NCBI GenBank assembly: GCA_002408065.1
Contig: DHQI01000070.1
Location: 29,200-68,237 of the forward strand
Direction: 5' to 3'
DNA: 39,038 bases
Source: Bacteroidales bacterium UBA5342
Lineage (GTDB): Bacteria > Bacteroidota > Bacteroidia > Bacteroidales > UBA5342
Notes under the pieces: generated by a model
Database searches by the model: none
Seen by the model: only the letters and a program-made list of their open reading frames with translations
Told to the model about the DNA's origin: nothing
Shown: positions 9,115 to 16,281 of the stretch, in pieces
Numbering within the stretch: position 1 is the stretch's first letter
Layout of the letters: each line of letters begins with the position of its first letter
Position numbers and translations under genes: made by a program

Positions 9115-9657
9115 TCATAATTTCGTTATCATATCCCCCCCCATTTGTAAAGCTTTTTCATTTACCGGTAGGAGTTTATGATGACGTTCAGGTAGTGATT
9201 TCTTGAGTCCGGCAAGCACATCCTCTAAAGTTAAGATAGGCTTAACTTCGAGGTAAGCGCCTAGCACCATCATATTGAATACCTTCAACATACCCATTTC
9301 AGAGGCTTTTTGTGCCGCATCTATAGTGTATATTTCAATATCAGTACGACTTGGTGGATTTTTGATACCATTAGTATCGTAGATTAATACACCACCAGGT
9401 TTTACTTCTTCTTCAAACTTAGTTAATGAAGGCTGGTTAAGTGCTATGACGGTATCAAAACGTTTGAGCACTGGTGAGGAGACCTCTTCGTCGCTCAGTA
9501 TAACCGTTACGTTGGCCGTACCACCACGCATTTCAGGGCCATAAGACGGCAACCACGACACGTGTTTTTCGTTCATCAATGCTGTATATGCCAATATTTT
9601 ACCCATCGACAAAACACCTTGTCCGCCAAAACCGGCAATTATTAATTCTTCTGTCAT
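9115..9657 (-). CDS. 2-oxoacid:ferredoxin oxidoreductase, gamma subunit
   Basis: This 180-residue protein is the gamma (KorC/VorC-like) subunit of a 2-oxoacid:ferredoxin oxidoreductase. The signature GFGGQGVLSMGK lies near residues 9-20, followed by SYGPEMRGGTANVTV (about 38-52), both diagnostic of the POR gamma fold. It works in the cytosol with the three upstream subunits to oxidise a 2-oxoacid to an acyl-CoA while reducing ferredoxin. It ends the operon before a strong terminator. A 162-base gap, unusually long for this operon, separates it from the TPP-binding subunit and holds a repeat element. Confidence 0.93.
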   Translation of the reverse strand: MTEELIIAGFGGQGVLSMGKILAYTALMNEKHVSWLPSYGPEMRGGTANVTVILSDEEVSSPVLKRFDTVIALNQPSLTKFEEEVKPGGVLIYDTNGIKNPPSRTDIEIYTIDAAQKASEMGMLKVFNMMVLGAYLEVKPILTLEDVLAGLKKSLPERHHKLLPVNEKALQMGGDMITKL

Positions 9658-9707
9658 ATTCTATTGAAAGTTGAAATTGGAATTTAGAAAGTTGAAATTG
9701 GACACTT

Positions 9708-9749
9708 TGGCTACGTAGTTACTGAGCTTGTCGAAGTACTCAGTGGCCA
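9708..9749. repeat. REP-like palindromic repeat (CTTCGACAAGCTCAG type)
   Basis: ACTGAG (9721-9726) pairs with CTCAGT (9739-9744), and inside it CTT and AAG flank GTCG (9727-9736). An outer TGGC/GCCA pair (9708-9711, 9746-9749) closes the structure. On the minus strand the core reads CTTCGACAAGCTCAGT, a word I recognise from dispersed intergenic repeats in many bacterial genomes. It sits inside the kor operon, between the beta and gamma genes, flanked by GAAATTGGA-type direct repeats. Confidence 0.65.
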
Positions 9750-9819
9750 GAATTGGAAATTGGAAACTCACTCCGTTTCCCCCATTCCTCTACTCAAAGT
9801 ATCTCTCTTTTTCTATTTA

Positions 9820-10581
9820 TTAAACATTCTTAAGATCACCTATCGGATAAGCAGGAAACATATTATCCACCAACCATTCATTGGCTTTAGCGGGGGTCAT
9901 CTTCCAGCCGGCATTACAAGTAGAAACGATCTCTACCAAAGATCCCCCCTTATTGTCTTTCTGATTTTCAAAAGCTTTTCGGATAGCTTTTTTTGCCTTT
10001 CTCACTGCTGTGGGTGTGTGTACACTTTGGCGCGTCACATAACGCATACCATCAAGCGGAGCTACCATATCAGCTATTTTTAGAGGAAATCCAGCCATCG
10101 ACACATCACGTCCTTGCGGACTAGTCGATGTTTTCATACCCTCCAGCGTTGTAGGTGCCATCTGTCCACCTGTCATACCATAAATACCATTATTGATAAA
10201 AATGATGGTGAAATTTTCGCCACGGTTGCAGGCATGAATTGTTTCGGCAGTACCTATGGCAGCCAAATCACCGTCACCTTGATAAGTAAATACAAATTTA
10301 TCCGGTTGCAAGCGTTTAATACCAGTGGCCACTGCAGGTGCACGTCCGTGCGCAGCCTCGTGCCAATCTATATCAATATAGTTATAAGCAAAAACAGCAC
10401 AGCCCACAGGTGAAACCGCCACGGTGTTCTCTTGTATTCCCATTTCCTCTATTACCTCAGCTATTAGCTTATGTACCACCCCATGGCTACAGCCCGGGCA
10501 GTAGTGCATAGGCACATCCGTCAGTAGTTTAGATTTTGCTTTCACCTGATTTTCAGGCTTCATTATCTCCTTAATATCCAT
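9820..10581 (-). CDS. 2-oxoacid:ferredoxin oxidoreductase, beta (TPP-binding) subunit
   Basis: The 253-residue subunit binds thiamine diphosphate, seen in the GDGDLAAIGTAE motif (about residues 103-114) followed 22 residues on by NNGIYGMTGGQMAPTT, the usual GDG...N(N) pattern. CPGCSHG near residue 28 is typical of Kor/Vor beta chains. It catalyses decarboxylation of the 2-oxoacid together with the alpha chain. Spacing to the alpha gene is 11 bases. The substrate could be 2-oxoglutarate (Kor) or branched-chain 2-oxoacids (Vor); the sequence alone does not settle this. Confidence 0.93.
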   Translation of the reverse strand: MDIKEIMKPENQVKAKSKLLTDVPMHYCPGCSHGVVHKLIAEVIEEMGIQENTVAVSPVGCAVFAYNYIDIDWHEAAHGRAPAVATGIKRLQPDKFVFTYQGDGDLAAIGTAETIHACNRGENFTIIFINNGIYGMTGGQMAPTTLEGMKTSTSPQGRDVSMAGFPLKIADMVAPLDGMRYVTRQSVHTPTAVRKAKKAIRKAFENQKDNKGGSLVEIVSTCNAGWKMTPAKANEWLVDNMFPAYPIGDLKNV

Positions 10582-10592
10582 CTTCTGCCTAT

Positions 10593-11675
10593 TTATTGTA
10601 CAACTTTAGTTTTCAGCGCCTCAAGCACCTCATCAGGTGTAGGCACAATACCTCCCAAACGACCGAAGAACTCTACCGGTTTTTTACCACAAACGGCTAA
10701 TCTAACATCTTCAACCATCTGCCCGGCATTCATCTCAACGGTAAGAAAGCCTTTCTTGTTCTCAGCCAATTCAGCAATTTGCTTTTTCGGGAAAGGAAAC
10801 AAGGTGATAGGACGCAAAAGGCCCACTTTAATGCCCTGCTCGCGTGCCAATTCTACGGCTTTGTGACAAATACGGGCACAGGAACCAAAAGCCACCAACA
10901 TATAATCTGCATCATCTGACATATACTCTTCGTAACGCACCTCTTCCTCTTGCATCACCTGATATTTTTCCTGAAATCTCAGGTTATTGGCTTCCATCGA
11001 TTCCGAATCCAATTCCAACGAGGTTATCACATTTTGTTTGCGGTTGTTTTTCTTACCGGTCGTAGCCCACAGGTATTTTTCTTCTATTTCAGCTTCTGTC
11101 AAACGTTTCTTTTGCGGCGGTAATACCACGCGCTCCATCATCTGACCAATGATACCATCACTCAAAATCATTACCGGATTACGGTATTTGAAACCTAATT
11201 CGAACCCCAAATCCACAAAATCGGCCATTTCTTGTACAGAATTAGGAGCCAATACAATCAATTTATAATCGCCATGACCTCCACCTTTAACCGCCTGAAA
11301 ATAATCAGCCTGACTTGGTTGAATAGTGCCAAGTCCCGGGCCTCCTCTTACCACATTCACTATCAGACAGGGCAATTCTGCCCCGGCGATATAGGATATC
11401 CCTTCTTGTTTCAGACTGATACCAGGACTGGAAGAAGAGGTCATCACCTTTTTGCCACATCCTGCACCGCCATACACCATATTGATGGCAGCTACTTCAC
11501 TCTCTGCCTGCAATACTACCATACCGGTATCTTCCCATGGTTGTTCGGCCATCAGGGTTTCCATTATTTCGGATTGTGGCGTTATAGGATAGCCAAAATA
11601 GCCATCACATCCACAGCGTATTGCCGCCATTGCAATAGCCTCATTTCCTTTTAATAATCTTATATCTTCTTTCAT
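10593..11675 (-). CDS. 2-oxoacid:ferredoxin oxidoreductase, alpha subunit (VorB/KorA-like)
   Basis: The 360-residue alpha subunit contains the GNEAIAMAAIRCGCDGYFGYPITPQSEI segment in two parts near residues 10-38, typical of POR alpha chains, plus the SSSPGISLKQEGISYI loop and a C-terminal transketolase-like domain (LLRPITLFPFP). In Bacteroidota this protein is usually named 3-methyl-2-oxobutanoate dehydrogenase subunit VorB. I start it at the ATG at 11673-11675; the longer frame begins with a TTG at 11681. It lies 103 bases downstream of the ferredoxin-like subunit gene, with an AT-rich repeat spacer between them. Confidence 0.93.
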   Translation of the reverse strand: MKEDIRLLKGNEAIAMAAIRCGCDGYFGYPITPQSEIMETLMAEQPWEDTGMVVLQAESEVAAINMVYGGAGCGKKVMTSSSSPGISLKQEGISYIAGAELPCLIVNVVRGGPGLGTIQPSQADYFQAVKGGGHGDYKLIVLAPNSVQEMADFVDLGFELGFKYRNPVMILSDGIIGQMMERVVLPPQKKRLTEAEIEEKYLWATTGKKNNRKQNVITSLELDSESMEANNLRFQEKYQVMQEEEVRYEEYMSDDADYMLVAFGSCARICHKAVELAREQGIKVGLLRPITLFPFPKKQIAELAENKKGFLTVEMNAGQMVEDVRLAVCGKKPVEFFGRLGGIVPTPDEVLEALKTKVVQ

Positions 11676-11681
11676 TTTCAA

Positions 11682-11784
11682 TATTCAAAATTAGTTATTC
11701 AAGATTCAAAGTTATAAACATAACAACTTTAAATATCAAACGTTGAATTATCAACTTCGAACTCCGAAGTCCGAACTTCAAACT
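11682..11784. repeat. AT-rich spacer of degenerate TTCAAAATT/GAACTTCAAA words
   Basis: The gap between the delta and alpha subunit genes holds short related words (TTCAAAATT, TTCAAGATTCAAAGTT, CGAACTCCGAAGTCCGAACTT). The word CGAACT(C/T)CGAA-type repeats are not perfect. It is non-coding in all frames and resembles the spacers at 2912-2975, 5660-5723 and 9661-9770. Confidence 0.5.
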
Positions 11785-12009
11785 CTACAACTTAACTCTA
11801 TAAACTGTAATACACGCATCAGGGCACACATCGGCACAGCTCGAACACCCGATACAAGCTTCAGGATTCTCCATATAGGAAAAATTATACCCTTTAACAT
11901 TCACGTTTTTATTCAGTGATAAAACACCGGTAGGACAAGCCACTACACAAAGGTTACACCCTTTACACATTTCAGTATTGACCTCTACAGCACCTTTTAC
12001 TTTTGCCAT
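11785..12009 (-). CDS. 2-oxoacid:ferredoxin oxidoreductase, delta (2x[4Fe-4S]) subunit
   Basis: This 74-residue ferredoxin-like subunit has two complete [4Fe-4S] motifs, CKGCNLCVVACP and CIGCSSCADVCP, each CxxCxxCxxxCP, and would pass electrons from the TPP site to external ferredoxin. It is the first gene of the four-subunit operon (delta, alpha, beta, gamma). A promoter and a leader hairpin lie just upstream. The gene order and size match KorD/VorD proteins of Bacteroidota. Confidence 0.92.
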   Translation of the reverse strand: MAKVKGAVEVNTEMCKGCNLCVVACPTGVLSLNKNVNVKGYNFSYMENPEACIGCSSCADVCPDACITVYRVKL

Positions 12010-12026
12010 ATTCTTTTTTACTTGGG

Positions 12027-12045
12027 GACACTAAAACTTAGTGTC
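12027..12045 (-). promoter_or_regulatory. Leader hairpin or operator upstream of the kor operon
   Basis: A perfect 8-base inverted repeat GACACTAA / TTAGTGTC with a 3-base loop lies 17-36 bases before the delta-subunit ATG and about 40 bases after the predicted transcription start. It is close enough to affect ribosome access, or could be a protein-binding operator. No U-run follows. Confidence 0.5.
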
Positions 12046-12087
12046 GTGTTAATATTTCAAAGCTATTAATACTTCAAAACCTTGTTA

Positions 12088-12117
12088 CAAATATATAAAA
12101 TCAAAAGCAGACCCAAA
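12088..12117 (-). promoter_or_regulatory. Bacteroidota-type promoter of the kor operon
   Basis: TTTG (12114-12117, minus) and TATATTTG (12088-12095, minus) are separated by 18 bases, which fits the phylum's TTG...TAnnTTTG primary promoter. The predicted leader of about 75 bases contains the 12027-12045 hairpin. Confidence 0.65.
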
Positions 12118-12180
12118 GAACAAAAACCTTAAGAATCATTATAACTTATTACAAGCTTTATAAAAAATAATCCTAATTAT

Positions 12181-12429
12181 TTAGTTCTGCTTCGATAACA
12201 CAGACTTTACCATTATGCCATCAATCTTTCCAATTCTGCCACTAAGTGAGTTTATTTCGCTCGACGTACCTTCCACGACCAAGGGTATCACATTTAATGC
12301 TCTTTCTTTCAGGTGAACACCCTGCCGGGCTATAATGAGGGGAGACAGCTCAGTGAGGACCTCGTTAAGCAAAACGATATTCTCCTTGCTGTTTACAGTA
12401 ATGAGTAGGGCTCCTATTCTCTTCTCCAT
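12181..12429 (-). CDS. TM1266-family (iron-only hydrogenase system regulator-like) protein
   Basis: This 82-residue protein resembles the TM1266 family, small ACT/NikR-C-like ferredoxin-fold proteins usually named iron-only hydrogenase system regulator. The order MEKRIGALLITV, GVHLKERALNVIPLVVEGT, SSEINSLSGRIGKIDGIMVKSVLSK matches the family along its whole length. It has no DNA-binding domain, so a direct regulatory role is not shown. Family members normally sit with HydE/HydF/HydG hydrogenase maturation genes; none is present here. It lies upstream of the kor operon on the same strand, but a separate promoter lies between them. It may sense a small ligand or metal. Confidence 0.75.
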   Translation of the reverse strand: MEKRIGALLITVNSKENIVLLNEVLTELSPLIIARQGVHLKERALNVIPLVVEGTSSEINSLSGRIGKIDGIMVKSVLSKQN

Positions 12430-12512
12430 CAGAAATTAACGTTTGGGTCAGATGATTAAATAATGCGTAAACAATCTTTGGAGACGATATAATCAGCTCC
12501 TCAGAACGGAGG

Positions 12513-12520
12513 CAAATGTA
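12513..12520 (-). promoter_or_regulatory. Possible -7 element for the TM1266-type gene
   Basis: TACATTTG on the minus strand matches TAnnTTTG; the leader would be about 77 bases. The upstream TTG element is not evident. Confidence 0.4.
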
Positions 12521-12798
12521 AGTAAAAACTAATTACTGTCACTATAGTCTGTCCTCGCTTTTTATCCAGATGCTTCTTTTCAACTATTAATTCACTATTT
12601 GGTCTGGTGAGAAGTCTTTAAATTAAGATTTTAAGTTAAATCTCCACAACAAACGCACCACCAACCACCTATACCACTCATTTAGTACATATTACAACTG
12701 CCGATTAAAGTTGCTTAGTAGTGTTTCACAAACATCTCTATTCACCCCCATACTACAATATCCCCTTTAATTGTTAGTGCTTCTTCTTATTAAATCTC

Positions 12799-12806
12799 TA
12801 CTTTTG
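12799..12806 (+). promoter_or_regulatory. -7 element for the TonB-dependent receptor gene
   Basis: TACTTTTG matches TAnnTTTG, 35 bases before the ATG. The nearest TTG (12771-12773) is 25 bases upstream, slightly too far, so the upstream half is uncertain. Confidence 0.45.
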
Positions 12807-12840
12807 CAAAATCAAACATCAACCAGTAAAAACATTTATT

Positions 12841-15027
12841 ATGTACAAAGCATTAAGCATCGTGCTTATCACTTTTCTATCAGCTATCGGTCATGCTGAA
12901 ACTAACAATTGGGTACAAACACTGCAAGATTCCTCTAAGCATAAGACCTCTGACAGCGAAGAGGTCATTTCATATACCAAAGATGTAGACGAAGTGAGCG
13001 TGGAGAGTTTTTTCTTTGAGCAAAAAATAACCAGCAGTGCCTCTCCTATTGGCGTGGTGACTAATCGAGACCTACAAAACATTCCCATTCAAACCATAGG
13101 CGATGCCTTGAAACTGGAACCTTCTATTGCTATAAAAAGCGACGGTACTTGGGCTACTGCTCCCAGCATACGCGGCCTTAGCGGACAGCGTGTGATAGTA
13201 GCTGTAGATGGCAACCGCATAGAAACGGCTACGGACGTTAACGGCGGCATGACGATGATTAACTTGAACGATGTGAGCCAAATAGACATCATCAAAAGCG
13301 GCGCCTCGTCGCTTTATGGTTCAGGAGCTATTGGCGGTGTTATCAATTTTGTGACACAACCCATTACCTATACTTCTACACCAGAATTTCACGCCATGCT
13401 GAGTTCTTCTCTCCAAAGCGTCAATAATCTGTGGGATGAATATGTGAAGTTCTACGGGTCTTACAACAAATTTTTCTATTCACTATCCGGTTCTTATCGT
13501 CAGGCAGAAAACACCATGACACCAGCCGGAGAGCTGATCAACAGTCAGTTTAAAGATTACTCTGTAAATATAAAAGCAGGCTATCGCATCAACGAGCAAC
13601 ATGAACTACGTTTTCAGCATCAAACCTTCCGGGCTAAAGATGTGGGCGTACCGGGCGGCCCCTTTAGCGCAGCTTTTACAGTGACATTTCCAGAACATTC
13701 CCGTTCAATGAGCCACCTGCAATACCACTTTTCGGATGTTAATGAATGGCTCAAGCTTATAAAATTGAAAGCCTACCATCAGAGCATCTATCGTGATGTG
13801 TTTGTTGAAACAGGTAAACCAATGTATGCCGGAGCCCCCGTAGCTATTGATCCTACCGGGGAACATCACACATTCGGTGGATTAGCACAAGCCGACATGG
13901 GCTTTGGAGATTATAAAGTGACTGCTGGCATTGACGTTTGGCAACGCAACTTAACAAGTACACGAGAAAAGTTTATAAGTCTGCCGGATAGTAGCGAAAA
14001 GGTCATAGGTGAATTACCCTTACCTGAAGCCAGCTATTTGAGTAGTGGCATGTTTGCCAGAGCAGAACGCAAATTCCTTGCCGATAAACTAAACACTTCG
14101 GCCGGTTTACGTTACGATTACATTATAGTGGAGAACGAAGACGTTTTCACCCCCGACTATATCACCCTAAACGGCAATGAACTAAACGTGCCTAAAAAAC
14201 GCCACACCGTAATAGCGGGTACAGAAGAGAAACACTCCTGGAGTGCTAACATTGGTGCTAATTACTCCTTGACCCAAGAACTGAATATTGCGCTATCAGG
14301 AGGTCACTCTTTCCGTGCACCTAATATTGAGGAGCTTTATAAATACATCAGCTTAGCAGATGGCTCTGTACAAATAGGTAATGCTGATCTATCACCGGAA
14401 CAAAGCAATTTTATGGACTTAGGAATTCATTATAAAAATGATAAAATTTCGGTCTCCGCTAATGGATTTATCAATAAAATAAATGATATGATTGCTCCTG
14501 AAAATGGAGAATGGATTTATGACAATTATGGTAACGATGGCAGTATTGTAAGTAACGATACCGTATCGGCCCAGATATTAAACAACATCAGCGAAGCTCT
14601 GCTTTACGGTTTTGACCTTAGCGCCAGTTACGAACCGATCAACGATATGATTGTATCGGCTACTATGGCTTACACGATGGGGAAAAATCAAACTACGGAT
14701 GGTTATCTGCCACAAATTGCACCTATAAACGGTACGATAAGTGTGAATTATAATGCTTATGAATATGTACAAGGCGGGGTAACTTGCGAGTGGGCCGGTA
14801 AACAAAGTAATATTGCAGCCGGTGAAACAGAAACTGACGGTTATGCCATCTTCAACCTGAATATCAGCAGTAAATCTTTTCATTTTGATAACAGCCACTT
14901 GCAGGCTTTTGCAGGCATTCGTAACATTATGGATACGGAATACACCAATCATCTTTCTACCAACCGGGGCAGCGTGACGGTAGAACCGGGACGCAACTTT
15001 TATATAAAAGTGAGACTGAGCTTGTAA
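12841..15027 (+). CDS. TonB-dependent outer-membrane receptor (BtuB/haem-receptor-like)
   Basis: The 728-residue protein has a signal peptide (1-19), a plug domain (about 60-170) with NIPIQTIGDALKLEP, SIRGLSGQRVIVAVDGNR and GASSLYGSGAIGGVINFVT, and a 22-strand-type barrel ending at the C terminus in FYIKVRLSL with terminal hydrophobic residues. FRAPNIEELYK is the conserved barrel segment of BtuB/CirA-like and haem receptors. It would import a scarce ligand (haem, siderophore or cobalamin) using TonB energy. It lacks the carboxypeptidase-like N-terminal domain seen in the second receptor at 26396. No iron or cobalamin genes are adjacent, so the ligand is unknown. Confidence 0.9.
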   Translation: MYKALSIVLITFLSAIGHAETNNWVQTLQDSSKHKTSDSEEVISYTKDVDEVSVESFFFEQKITSSASPIGVVTNRDLQNIPIQTIGDALKLEPSIAIKSDGTWATAPSIRGLSGQRVIVAVDGNRIETATDVNGGMTMINLNDVSQIDIIKSGASSLYGSGAIGGVINFVTQPITYTSTPEFHAMLSSSLQSVNNLWDEYVKFYGSYNKFFYSLSGSYRQAENTMTPAGELINSQFKDYSVNIKAGYRINEQHELRFQHQTFRAKDVGVPGGPFSAAFTVTFPEHSRSMSHLQYHFSDVNEWLKLIKLKAYHQSIYRDVFVETGKPMYAGAPVAIDPTGEHHTFGGLAQADMGFGDYKVTAGIDVWQRNLTSTREKFISLPDSSEKVIGELPLPEASYLSSGMFARAERKFLADKLNTSAGLRYDYIIVENEDVFTPDYITLNGNELNVPKKRHTVIAGTEEKHSWSANIGANYSLTQELNIALSGGHSFRAPNIEELYKYISLADGSVQIGNADLSPEQSNFMDLGIHYKNDKISVSANGFINKINDMIAPENGEWIYDNYGNDGSIVSNDTVSAQILNNISEALLYGFDLSASYEPINDMIVSATMAYTMGKNQTTDGYLPQIAPINGTISVNYNAYEYVQGGVTCEWAGKQSNIAAGETETDGYAIFNLNISSKSFHFDNSHLQAFAGIRNIMDTEYTNHLSTNRGSVTVEPGRNFYIKVRLSL

Positions 15028-15117
15028 GCACTTCGCTAAAAAGAGGTGTCGCTGAGATAGGCTGAGGAATACAAAAAACATCTCTTAATCGTGTGTTCCA
15101 TATTTATTATCATTATT

Positions 15118-15144
15118 GTCCAGCAAATTAAACACCTCCTGGAC
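15118..15144 (+). terminator. Possible terminator hairpin after the TonB-dependent receptor
   Basis: GTCCAG (15118-15123) pairs with CTGGAC (15139-15144) across a 15-base loop, followed only by TTT. The short stem and weak U-run make this tentative. Confidence 0.3.
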
Positions 15145-15237
15145 TTTGGGTGAATCTTATTCATAATTAGTGCTATAATCGTCGTTTTGCTTATTATGAT
15201 ATATTCAATGCTACAGCAAATATTCCTCTAAATACCT

Positions 15238-15245
15238 TATTTTTG
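15238..15245 (+). promoter_or_regulatory. -7 element for the DUF1207-like gene
   Basis: TATTTTTG matches TAnnTTTG, about 20 bases before the ATG at 15265. No upstream TTG at the expected spacing was found. Confidence 0.4.
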
Positions 15246-15264
15246 CGGCTAATTAAAACAAACC

Positions 15265-16248
15265 ATGAAACATCGTCATTTCTACTTCACATTAGCCATT
15301 CTCTTCATTGCCAACCTCACTCTGGCACAAAATAAGACGACTGCTTTTACCTCCCGAAACTTTTACAAACCCTTTATTTCGGAGATCAGCAGTACACTCA
15401 ACAACCTTTCTCTAGGTAAAACCGATGTCCATAGTTTTATGGATCACGCTTGTGAGTATATAGTGATTAATGAAGTACATCTTGGAATGGATATCCCCTT
15501 GGTTTATGGCGAAAGGAATGATTTCAGATGGGCTGTATCAGCGCCTGTCAGCATTCATATGGTGTGGAATCCTTTTGAGGAAACGACTTCTCCTATCATC
15601 AATAACGATTATCGTTTTGGCCTCTCCTTCACAGCTTACAAAACATTAAACCATCATTTTATTAAAAATCTATCTTTTAAAATCACTCCTTTCGCACACG
15701 AAAGTTGCCACTTAGGCGACGAGATCACCATCTATGCTTTACAAAATAATCCTGATTTCTACCGCATAAATGTGTCGTATGAATATTACGAGCTGGGGTT
15801 AACCTTGAATGATCCGGAGCTTTTGGACGAAAACACCCTCTCATGCAGGGTCGGATTTATGGGACTCATACACCCTAAAGAAGGCTATTACTCTTTATCT
15901 GAAAATGAGATAGGCAACAATACACTCTACCTGAGTCATCGCTGGGCTGAATACTATTTACAGCTCAACTACAAACAAACCCAAGGCTTTGCGAGCAACG
16001 ATAAATGGCACCCTAACCTTTCGGTAGAGTTCCGTAACCGCATCCAATACAACTACCAAGAAGATGTAAAAGAAGAACGCAAATGGTGCATCAATGCCTA
16101 TATAGGCTATGATTACACTCCTGCAAAAGATGGGGCGACCAAAACCATAGGTCATTATTTGCGTGTTTACAATGGCGTGAATCCTCACGGGCAATTGCGC
16201 GAAGGCACGTCGCGGTTTTTGGCTTATTCAGCACTTATTTATTTTTAA
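15265..16248 (+). CDS. Outer-membrane beta-barrel protein, DUF1207-like
   Basis: A 327-residue exported protein with a signal peptide (about 1-21, ending in LTLA-Q). The body is rich in alternating beta strands. HESCHLGDE (about residues 148-156), INVSYEYYELGL and the C-terminal RVYNGVNPHGQLRE recall the pattern of DUF1207 barrel proteins (HxSxHLGDE ... YxGxSPxGQ). This assignment is from memory of the pattern and is moderate. The C terminus ends with aromatic residues (LIYF), as expected for an outer-membrane barrel. The MFS gene begins 33 bases downstream, so the two are probably cotranscribed. No enzymatic function can be assigned. Confidence 0.6.
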   Translation: MKHRHFYFTLAILFIANLTLAQNKTTAFTSRNFYKPFISEISSTLNNLSLGKTDVHSFMDHACEYIVINEVHLGMDIPLVYGERNDFRWAVSAPVSIHMVWNPFEETTSPIINNDYRFGLSFTAYKTLNHHFIKNLSFKITPFAHESCHLGDEITIYALQNNPDFYRINVSYEYYELGLTLNDPELLDENTLSCRVGFMGLIHPKEGYYSLSENEIGNNTLYLSHRWAEYYLQLNYKQTQGFASNDKWHPNLSVEFRNRIQYNYQEDVKEERKWCINAYIGYDYTPAKDGATKTIGHYLRVYNGVNPHGQLREGTSRFLAYSALIYF

Positions 16249-16281
16249 GAAGTATCATAAGCATTTTATCATTTTCTTTGC

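Larger units (their letters stand above)
12430..12840. other. Divergent intergenic region, 411 bases, no gene found
   Basis: No convincing coding frame or RNA gene is seen. It carries -7 elements for both flanking genes (12513-12520 minus, 12799-12806 plus) and a short inverted repeat CTCC/GGAG (12497-12511) in the leader of the TM1266-type gene. The remaining sequence is AT-rich and featureless to me. Confidence 0.6.

Noticed and set aside
13072..13295. Two overlapping minus-strand frames inside the TonB-dependent receptor
   Set aside because: Shadows of the receptor plug domain with no start signals or domain features.
15030..15110. Stretch after the TonB-dependent receptor with GGCTGAGGAATAC, reminiscent of a TPP riboswitch
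   Set aside because: Only the CTGAG-like word fits; the ACCTGATCTGG...CCAGCG part is absent and the downstream gene is not a thiamine gene.
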